A DNA stretch of 34,300 nt, taken from assembly GCA_001920415.1 (NCBI GenBank), contig MNJR01000113.1:4978-39277 (forward strand), written 5' to 3'. A program made the translations under genes and the position numbers. The notes beneath the pieces were generated by a model. That model did not search any database. It was not told where the DNA came from and worked only from the letters and a program-made list of their open reading frames with translations. This document shows, piece after piece, positions 8,633-14,553 of the stretch. This stretch comes from Acidobacteria bacterium 13_1_20CM_3_53_8. GTDB lineage: Bacteria; Acidobacteriota; Blastocatellia; Pyrinomonadales; Pyrinomonadaceae. Positions within the stretch are counted from its first letter, which is position 1, and the number at the start of each line of letters is the position of its first letter.

Positions 8633-10111
8633 TTAATTGCCTTGGTGTGGACCTAGCGAAACAAATTGCAGTGGGGCAAGTTTAATCCGTGTGTTTGAAA
8701 TCGGAGCACCGCGCAAGAATTCTAACATCACGTCCCTGATCTTAGGTGAAGAAAGAAACAAAGGATCACCATGCCATGCGCCTTCAATAATAAGGTGCGT
8801 GCTGTGCGAGAATCCTTTCCGAACCTCTTCTGCATTACTGATCGGTGTTCGCCCGTCCAGCGTGCCGCTAATGAATAGAACGGGAATGTTTGATCTGATA
8901 GGCTTGCGAAAGGATGAACCCAAGTCTGGATTTCCCCAAACATTACAAACGTCTGGATATACAAGGTCGGCGGCATTCCCTAAAAGGGTAGTTCGGGCTT
9001 CTCGTTCTATTCGCTGGCGGCGCTTAGGGGATGCGCCGGATGAGCAGTCCATCATGAACGACATCGCTGAGCCTATCCCTGATCTCAATTCGTCCAGCCA
9101 ATATCCGGCTATGAGATAAAAATCGCCTCTGGATGCGCGATAGTAGAGCATAGGAAAAGCCATCGTGTCTCCAGTCCCTATGGTCGAAGCGGTAAGATAT
9201 TGCATCACGAATTTACTAACTACGACTTTCTGTTTAGCGTTGGATACAGGCACCTCAACTATTACGGGTTCTCTTTCCAGCCGATCAAGAACTCCTTTCA
9301 TCAAACCGAGGAAATCAGGGATCCCCCGGCTCAAACCTGAATCTGCATGAACGAGTCTATCAATATCAACGAGAGCTTGTTGGACCTTACTAGGCAACTT
9401 TAACGTATGATCAGGTCCTTCTACCCCAGCCAATATCGCATGGTCAATGCTTCCTTCATGTCTTCGGATTGTAGTGAGCGCTAGATGTGTTCCGTAACTA
9501 ATAGCCCATAAATTGATCTTCGTCGCGTCTAATGCCTTGCGTAACGCTTCCAGATCATCCGCGCTTTCGTTTGTATTATATCCTGATAGATCAGTACCTT
9601 GATTGCGCCAATACTCAGCACATTGGTGTGCTTTCTCTCTGGTAAGACGTATGAAAAGATCGCGGGTCGGCACTTGGTCAAGCGGAAAGTCTTCTAATGT
9701 TTCATGGCACTCGAGGTTTGGTTTTGATAGTCCGACGCCGCGTTGGTCAAGCGCGATGACATCACCAAATTCACGCATCGCCATGAACAAAGGGAAACGG
9801 CTACCTTTTGCCGAAGAGATGCCCGAGTTGCCGGGGCCACCTGCCAGATAAATGATCGGCGCACCCGGATTCGGTGATGTGCTTTTGAATCTGATAAATG
9901 CAAGCTCAATCAGACGGCTACGCGGATTGTTACGGTTCTCCGGCACATACAATCTACCAAACTCTGCCTCAACCTTCTGGTGACTTGAATTCTCGAAAAC
10001 ATATGGCTCAATCCATACGTCGCCCGCCTTATATTGACCGAAACTTACTGTAGCAAACATAAGATAGATTATTGGTATGAGTAAGAGTTGGAGTGCCCTA
10101 AGTAAATCCAT
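8633..10111 (-). CDS. Secreted alpha/beta hydrolase, S33 / TAP-like tripeptidyl aminopeptidase family
   Basis: 492 residues from the ATG at 10111, chosen because AAGGA lies 8 nt upstream and a signal peptide follows directly (MDLLRALQLLLIPI.., cleavage near TVSFG-QY). An upstream ATG at 10129 and a longer frame lack a ribosome-binding site. YLAGGPGNSG supplies the oxyanion-hole loop of S33 peptidases. The nucleophile elbow is WAISYGTHLA (Ser205), where Ala replaces the first Gly of GxSxG. DQRGVGLSKP is the usual family stretch. The acid is Asp419 in SGTLDGRTP and the base His447 in GAWHGDPL, so the triad is complete. The family releases N-terminal residues or tripeptides from peptides outside the cytoplasm. 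It is not clearly in an operon with the M56/BlaI pair 144 bp upstream. Confidence 0.88.
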   Translation of the reverse strand: MDLLRALQLLLIPIIYLMFATVSFGQYKAGDVWIEPYVFENSSHQKVEAEFGRLYVPENRNNPRSRLIELAFIRFKSTSPNPGAPIIYLAGGPGNSGISSAKGSRFPLFMAMREFGDVIALDQRGVGLSKPNLECHETLEDFPLDQVPTRDLFIRLTREKAHQCAEYWRNQGTDLSGYNTNESADDLEALRKALDATKINLWAISYGTHLALTTIRRHEGSIDHAILAGVEGPDHTLKLPSKVQQALVDIDRLVHADSGLSRGIPDFLGLMKGVLDRLEREPVIVEVPVSNAKQKVVVSKFVMQYLTASTIGTGDTMAFPMLYYRASRGDFYLIAGYWLDELRSGIGSAMSFMMDCSSGASPKRRQRIEREARTTLLGNAADLVYPDVCNVWGNPDLGSSFRKPIRSNIPVLFISGTLDGRTPISNAEEVRKGFSHSTHLIIEGAWHGDPLFLSSPKIRDVMLEFLRGAPISNTRIKLAPLQFVSLGPHQGN

Positions 10112-10255
10112 TGTTTTGTTCCTTATCATTGGAAGGCGAAAGCTATTGGACGCGATCAGTGGTCTCACTAACTCATTCTCGACTCAACGTCACGTACATG
10201 GTTGAGCGCTAGAAAAGTTCCGAAACCGCTAACGCCTAATTATCCATGAAGATTT

Positions 10256-11770
10256 CTAATTAGACCTTTCCATTCTTAGGCTTATCTCATCTTGTTTCGA
10301 CTCGCCCGTAAGCACTAACTCCCATTCACTGCCGCTGACGAGCGTCATCTCTGCGTTGAACATCATTTCATCGCCAACGTCCTCGGTAAACTTAAATGAC
10401 AAAGTGTTGCCGTCCAGTTCCACATCTCGGATCGAGAACTCGTTTTCTCTGACCATTTTGATCCCCGTATCAGTGCGGAACATGGCTTCACGAACAACAG
10501 TACCAGTTAATCTGTCCCCATCCATTCTCAGATTGAGCGTTAGCACCTCCGCCTCAAAAGCGCCCTCCGTCCTCCTGTTACTATCAGTTGAGAGAGCGGG
10601 TTCTGGGGGTGGCGAAATCTCAGCTTCGCTCGGAATCTCTGGCTCAGGAAGTTTTCCTTTCCAAATACCAACAAGATTCTGGGCAACGATAATGTTGTTC
10701 TGAGCAGTGGTGGGGTTCACCGACCGTTCATGCCCTCGTGGACTGAACGAGAGTGCTGAAGCCCCGATGCCCGTCACCCCCAAGAGCAGCATGGCGATAA
10801 AAAATGTGGCACTTCCTGCGCGTGCACTAATGCTGTGATTCGTTTTGATCAATTTCATGATACGTGCTTCCAAAGTATCGGTGTCAAAAACACCTAGAGT
10901 GTAAGCATGATGTCTTGGAGGCAGTGCGGACTTGGCAATCTGAAGAAGCGACTGCACATACCTCACAGGCTCTATCAGATGCCTAGTTACCATCTCATCA
11001 CAAGCCATTTCACGATCCCGGGCTATCTGCCGCTTCATCCAGATGGCTGCCGGATGAAACGAGATGGGTAGATAAAGTAGTTCGCAAGCGAGATTGAGCG
11101 CAAAGTCTTGACGACGGATGTGCGCCATCTCATGTCCTAACGCGGTGACTAACATCGCCTCGGACTCTATTTTGAGGAACTCGGTCGGTAGGATGATCAC
11201 AGGATTGCGCGCGCCCAGCGTCGCCGGACTAGTTGCTTTTGAGGAGAAGAGAATAGAAAAATTACTTATTCGTAGAGCCAAGCGACACTTCTCCGCAACT
11301 GCGCTAACCGGTTGAGGCATCGAGAGAACTCTAGATGATAGGCGGACTCCTTTTGTCGCCCTCAATACTTGCCACAGACGAACCACGCGGTAGAGGAAGA
11401 ACAGCGCGTAGGATACAATCAGTAACGCAGACATAGTCGGAGCGTTAGAGGGATTTGACCATTCGCGACGTGCGGAATTTTCACTCCATGCGATAATCTC
11501 TTCATTCGCCAAGACCGTAATCGCTTGCGTCTCAATTCTCTTAATTGGCAGTTGGAGAAAAGAGAGCGGACGGTTTCCCCAGAAGTTGCAAGCGCTCCAC
11601 ACGGGCAGTCCGATGCTCAATACAAGCGCAGCCACCCATAGAAGATGGCGGAATCGCGCTTGAGCGTGACGCAGCAGCCATGCACAGACGGCTGCTGCCA
11701 CAGCCACAGCAATAATCTGCCAGACTGCGTTGAGCAGGAAAGTCAATACTAGGTAGCTAGCCTTTTCCAT
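10256..11770 (-). CDS. BlaR1-like M56 membrane zinc peptidase with a non-beta-lactam C-terminal domain
   Basis: 504 residues from the ATG at 11770, with AGGAGG 6 nt upstream; the start overlaps the end of the blaI-like gene by 14 bp, implying translational coupling. Hydrophobic helices at about 7-30, 40-60 and 115-135 precede the zinc peptidase motif HEMAH (213-217) in LVTALGHEMAHIRRQDF. The downstream ACELLYLPISFHP.. and RDREMACDE segments are conserved in M56. A further membrane helix lies near ATFFIAMLLLGVTGIGA. The roughly 150-residue C-terminal domain (LVGIWKGKL.., DGDRLTGTVV..) is beta-rich and is not a penicillin-binding sensor, so it probably senses another envelope signal. By analogy with BlaR1 it would cleave or inactivate the paired repressor; that is inferred. 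Confidence 0.88.
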   Translation of the reverse strand: MEKASYLVLTFLLNAVWQIIAVAVAAAVCAWLLRHAQARFRHLLWVAALVLSIGLPVWSACNFWGNRPLSFLQLPIKRIETQAITVLANEEIIAWSENSARREWSNPSNAPTMSALLIVSYALFFLYRVVRLWQVLRATKGVRLSSRVLSMPQPVSAVAEKCRLALRISNFSILFSSKATSPATLGARNPVIILPTEFLKIESEAMLVTALGHEMAHIRRQDFALNLACELLYLPISFHPAAIWMKRQIARDREMACDEMVTRHLIEPVRYVQSLLQIAKSALPPRHHAYTLGVFDTDTLEARIMKLIKTNHSISARAGSATFFIAMLLLGVTGIGASALSFSPRGHERSVNPTTAQNNIIVAQNLVGIWKGKLPEPEIPSEAEISPPPEPALSTDSNRRTEGAFEAEVLTLNLRMDGDRLTGTVVREAMFRTDTGIKMVRENEFSIRDVELDGNTLSFKFTEDVGDEMMFNAEMTLVSGSEWELVLTGESKQDEISLRMERSN

Positions 11771-12143
11771 CACTTTCCTCCTTGTCTAGAAGCGCATTGA
11801 GGCTGGCAAGTTTTTCAGGAGTGATGTGGCGCGTTTCGACCAGACTCATCACAAGGCTCTCAGCCGAACCTTCAAACAAGCGATCAATCAAATCTCCTAT
11901 TGTCTGACCGATTACTTGACGGCGGCTGACTACCGGGCGGTAATAATAGGCTTTATCTTTTAGTGTACGTTTGACTTTGCCTTTACGAAGAAGAATATTC
12001 AACATCGTCTGCACGGTTGTGTATGCCAGCTCCCGCCCCAAACGTTTCTGAACGATCTGGACGTTAGCGGGAGCGGCTTCCCAAAGGACTTTCATAATCT
12101 CTAGCTCTAAGGGAGTTAACTGTTCACTCTTGCTGCGCGCCAT
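11757..12143 (-). CDS. BlaI/MecI/CopY-family transcriptional repressor
   Basis: 128 residues, the family's normal size. The N-terminal winged helix (LTPLELEIMKVLWEAAPANVQIVQKRL, YTTVQTMLNILLRKGKVKR) is characteristic, followed by KAYYYRPVVSRRQV and a helical dimerisation tail. AGGAGG lies just upstream of the ATG. The gene is the first of a two-gene unit with the M56 peptidase. Its promoter (TTGACA, 17-bp spacer, TAGACT) lies between two similar dyads that are the likely operators, so it should repress its own unit. Which signal relieves repression is unknown; nothing nearby is a beta-lactamase. Confidence 0.93.
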   Translation of the reverse strand: MARSKSEQLTPLELEIMKVLWEAAPANVQIVQKRLGRELAYTTVQTMLNILLRKGKVKRTLKDKAYYYRPVVSRRQVIGQTIGDLIDRLFEGSAESLVMSLVETRHITPEKLASLNALLDKEESDGKG

Positions 12144-12151
12144 AAGACCTC

Positions 12152-12208
12152 CTAAATTTTTAGTAGTCTAGACGCGTAAGTCTTGCTTGTCAACTAAAAA
12201 ATTAGTAG
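12152..12208 (-). promoter_or_regulatory. blaI-like promoter with two flanking operator dyads
   Basis: On the minus strand: -35 TTGACA (12193-12188), a 17-bp spacer, -10 TAGACT (12170-12165). One dyad, CTACTAATTTTTTAGT, spans 12208-12193 and touches the -35. The other, CTACTAAAAATTTAG, spans 12166-12152, lies just after the -10 and overlaps the AGGAGG ribosome-binding site. Both share a CTACTAA..TTTAG-type pattern consistent with BlaI-family winged-helix dimers. Binding is inferred. Confidence 0.75.
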
Positions 12209-12357
12209 CAGCTAAAGGTTTATGCGGATTAACGGGTACGCTCTAATATATAAGATTCATGGACGGCGAGAGATAATCTTTACCATGCATCTCTGTCCCG
12301 GCTTGTTTAATAATAGCTCTTGGTAGGCGGGATATTATAATTGCAGCTAGGTACTAT

Positions 12358-12582
12358 ATGATATCGGATGTGCAGAATAAATTGAGGCTTATATTCAAAA
12401 GAACGCTTCTGTTGTTGGCAGTATTCTTCATCGCTTGTTTGATTGCCGATGTAGTCTTGCGCATCTATGGTTTCACATATTTCAACCCTTACATCGTTGA
12501 TCCTGACGTTGGCTTTTCGCTTAGACCGCATGCGGAAGGTTTGCGGAGCAATGAAGGGATGACTTATATAAAAATTAGGTGA
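12358..12582 (+). pseudogene. N-terminal fragment of an SGNH/GDSL-hydrolase-like membrane protein, cut by the IS1595 element
   Basis: The 74-residue frame starts with a basic segment and one membrane helix (LLLLAVFFIACLIADVVLRIYG), then NPYIVDPDVGFSLRPHAEGL and GMTYIKI. That order (helix, RIYGF, DP..G.SLRP.AEG, then a strand leading to NSDGLRD) is typical of the start of membrane-anchored SGNH hydrolases. The expected NSDGLRD continuation is missing: coding similarity stops at about 12577, where the terminal inverted repeat of the insertion sequence begins, and the stop codon is supplied by the element. Nothing resembling the rest of the gene appears beyond the right end of the element, so the remainder has been lost. 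The family assignment is moderate because only the leader is left. Confidence 0.6.
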
Positions 12583-12621
12583 TTATCTACTTGACTCAAG
12601 GGGAAGTCAAAGGATAGACTT

Positions 12622-13308
12622 GTGGGCATGTCTCAACCCATGCCTGAGCAACCCAAGCAACCTAGTAGTTCGGAGACCCACACCTTTACTGTGCCTTTGC
12701 TCCGCCATGTCGGACAATACTTGTCTACGATTCTTCATGGATGGGTGTCTCTCGTGAGCGGCATAGCGGGCATTGTGTTGTTAGTTCTGGTCATCTTTTG
12801 GGAAGACAAATATGCTTTCCTTAGAGATAACAAGGCGACATTTGTATGGATGGCTTTCATCTGTTTAATGGTCGCGGGATTCTCGGCTTGGCGCAAAGAA
12901 CGGCAGAAATGGGAACAACTTGGCGGGCTGGCGACGCTTTCGGCCACACCAAAAGAAATAGTAAGCGTATTCAAGGGTCGAACAACCGCTCAGGGTGAGA
13001 AACTGGCAAAAAATTATGTAGGAAAGTGGATGAGAGTTAGTGGGCCTATACAGGACGTTGAAGTAGAAACTGACCCGTTCCTGCCGCTATCGGTTGCTAG
13101 AGTTAATTTGAGAACGGGCCTGGGAGAGGCGGGTATATTCTTAAGGTTTAGCAGAAAATGGGTTGATTCTCTTTCTGTATTAAGAAATGGAGATACCATC
13201 AGCGTGTTTGGTCAAATCAAGTACGTCGCTCGTAATCATATATCGCTCAAAAAATATGAACTTCTGGAAATAGGCGCGCTAGAAACAGATAAGAAAGGTG
13301 AGGGGTGA
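12622..13308 (+). CDS. IS1595 passenger gene: two-helix membrane protein with OB-fold-like C-terminus
   Basis: 228 residues from GTG 12622, chosen because AGGA is 7 nt upstream; ATG 12628 is an alternative. Two hydrophobic helices (about residues 40-62 and 72-90, WVSLVSGIAGIVLLVLVIFW and FVWMAFICLMVAGFSAW) follow a polar N-terminus. The C-terminal 120 residues look like a cytosolic OB-fold: KNYVGKWMRVSGPIQDVEV, then a middle strand region, then NGDTISVFGQIKYVARNHISLKKYELLE. This pattern resembles small nucleic-acid-binding-like OB domains found in hypothetical membrane proteins. It lies wholly inside the transposon and converges on the transposase with an 8-bp gap. Function unknown; cargo of the element rather than a transposition protein is the simplest reading. 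Confidence 0.75.
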   Translation: MGMSQPMPEQPKQPSSSETHTFTVPLLRHVGQYLSTILHGWVSLVSGIAGIVLLVLVIFWEDKYAFLRDNKATFVWMAFICLMVAGFSAWRKERQKWEQLGGLATLSATPKEIVSVFKGRTTAQGEKLAKNYVGKWMRVSGPIQDVEVETDPFLPLSVARVNLRTGLGEAGIFLRFSRKWVDSLSVLRNGDTISVFGQIKYVARNHISLKKYELLEIGALETDKKGEG

Positions 13309-13316
13309 TTGTTCCT

Positions 13317-14264
13317 TCAAGCCGCCTCTTCTTTCGTCAACTCTTTATATTCAAGGTTAGGCGATGCAATGAGCCGAAGCAACGTATCACGGAACAGGTA
13401 AGGGTTATTCCGATTATTGAAACGAAACTCAAATTCATCTAGGTAACGGTCAAGATGCTTCTCAGAAACTTGATGATACGCGCCAATGATAGAACGCTTG
13501 AACAGAGACCATACGCTCTCAACCGTGTTCGTGTGAGCCTCGCCGCGCACATATTCGCCCAAGTGATGATTGACTGTTTCGTGGCGCGTGTTCTCATCTT
13601 CAATTCCGTTATAGGCAGGCCACGTATCAGTCATAACGCATTCGGTCGAATCATCAAGGCAGGCTTTGATGAAGTTATGAAGCGTGCGACGATCATTAGA
13701 CTTCTCAACCTTGAGACGAACGCCGCCGCCGCGCTGAATCGCTCCGAGAACCATTGCCTTGCCAACTGCGCCGCGACCTTGAATAACTTTCTCTCTACGG
13801 CTTCGGTGCATGTTCTTAGCCTTGCCGCCTATGTACGTTTCGTCAACCTCTACAATCTCTTTGAGAAGCGATGTGTCAGCATCCGCGACAGCCGCGCGTA
13901 CACGGTGGCAGAGATACCATGCGGTTTTGTAGGCCACGCCAAGCGTGCGCTTGAGTTGCAGAGCAGACACACCTTTTTTAGCTTCGCACATCAAATAGAC
14001 GGCCAGAAACCATTTAGTCAGAGGCAGGTGCGAGTCGTGAAAGATAGTGTCAACTTTGACGGAGAACTGATAGCCGCAAGCATCACAGGCGAACAGGCCG
14101 CGCTCGTACACGCGCGAAAGCTTCTCCGATTGGCAACGAAGACACTTTACTCCGTCCGGCCAGCGAAGATGTTCAAGGTATACGCGACAGGTTTCTTCAT
14201 CGCTGAACTTTTGCATCAAAGTGGTTAGATTGACTTCTTGTTTCTGTTTTTTAGCTTTAGCCAT
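13317..14264 (-). CDS. IS1595-family (ISXO2-like) transposase
   Basis: 315 residues. An N-terminal zinc ribbon (CLRCQ...CDACGYQF, about residues 40-67) is followed by the helical LTKWFLAVYLMCEAKKGVSALQLKRTLGVAYKTAWYLCHRVR region that defines the family. The catalytic domain has VDETYIGGK (first Asp), VMTDTWPAYN (second Asp) and AHTNTVESVWSLFKRS (the HTNxxE motif in place of a plain DDE Glu), then YLDEFEFRFNNR. All key residues are present and the frame is intact, so the enzyme could be active. AGGAG sits 9 nt before the ATG as one half of a palindrome shared with the divergent gene at 14280. It should cut and paste the surrounding 1.9-kb element. Confidence 0.95.
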   Translation of the reverse strand: MAKAKKQKQEVNLTTLMQKFSDEETCRVYLEHLRWPDGVKCLRCQSEKLSRVYERGLFACDACGYQFSVKVDTIFHDSHLPLTKWFLAVYLMCEAKKGVSALQLKRTLGVAYKTAWYLCHRVRAAVADADTSLLKEIVEVDETYIGGKAKNMHRSRREKVIQGRGAVGKAMVLGAIQRGGGVRLKVEKSNDRRTLHNFIKACLDDSTECVMTDTWPAYNGIEDENTRHETVNHHLGEYVRGEAHTNTVESVWSLFKRSIIGAYHQVSEKHLDRYLDEFEFRFNNRNNPYLFRDTLLRLIASPNLEYKELTKEEAA

Positions 14265-14267
14265 GAC

Positions 14268-14278
14268 AGGAGACTCCT
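14268..14278. promoter_or_regulatory. Palindromic Shine-Dalgarno serving two divergent genes
   Basis: AGGAGACTCCT is an 11-bp palindrome with one central unpaired base. Read on the plus strand, AGGAG lies 7 nt before the ATG at 14280; on the minus strand, AGGAG lies 9 nt before the transposase ATG at 14264. Only 15 bp separate the start codons, so the promoters must lie inside the opposite genes. Confidence 0.65.
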
Positions 14279-14279
14279 A

Positions 14280-14468
14280 ATGCCAGAGAAGAAGAAAGAA
14301 GAAAAGAAACCGTTAGATATGACAACGGATGAAGCGATTGAATTTCTGTTCGGTCAAGAAGGTGCGGAGAAGTTAAAGGGCTACGTGCGCGAGAAAGTGA
14401 ACCCGCCGCCAGATGAAAAGAGTTTGAAGGTTTCCGCGAAATCATCACGGAAGCATATTAGCAAATAA
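14280..14468 (+). CDS. Small accessory protein encoded in the IS1595 element
   Basis: 62 residues from ATG 14280 (AGGAG 7 nt upstream); the longer frame back to 14238 runs into the transposase and is not needed. A lysine/glutamate-rich start (MPEKKKEEKKPLDM) leads to TTDEAIEFLFGQEGAEKLKGYVREK, a short amphipathic helical segment, and a basic tail. Small proteins of this form, with a T(D/E)EAI..LF core, often accompany ISXO2-like transposases as I recall the family. It ends just inside the right terminal repeat. A role in regulating or assisting transposition, or an antitoxin-like role, would be guesswork. Confidence 0.7.
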   Translation: MPEKKKEEKKPLDMTTDEAIEFLFGQEGAEKLKGYVREKVNPPPDEKSLKVSAKSSRKHISK

Positions 14469-14553
14469 TCTACCTTGAGTCAAGTAGATAATAACCCAAA
14501 ATAGGAACTGCGGTCGGGCATCACGGTTCAACGCAACCGAGCAGACGGCGTAA

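Larger units (their letters stand above)
12578..14496. mobile_element. IS1595-family insertion sequence with two accessory genes
   Basis: The ends are a perfect 20-bp inverted repeat, ATTATCTACTTGACTCAAGG at 12582-12601 and its complement at 14473-14492. It extends outwards to GGT with one mismatch (12578 and 14496). About 1.92 kb in total. It encodes an ISXO2-like transposase on the minus strand and two plus-strand genes (12622-13308 and 14280-14468) that are not transposases. No exact 8-bp target duplication is visible (the flanks are similar A-rich sequences), which suggests a deletion or recombination at one end. This fits the missing remainder of the SGNH-like gene on the left flank. Confidence 0.85.

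Noticed and set aside
13455-14228. 257-residue plus-strand ORF opposite the IS1595 transposase
   Set aside because: It is fully antisense to a transposase with all catalytic motifs, and its composition looks like a shadow frame.
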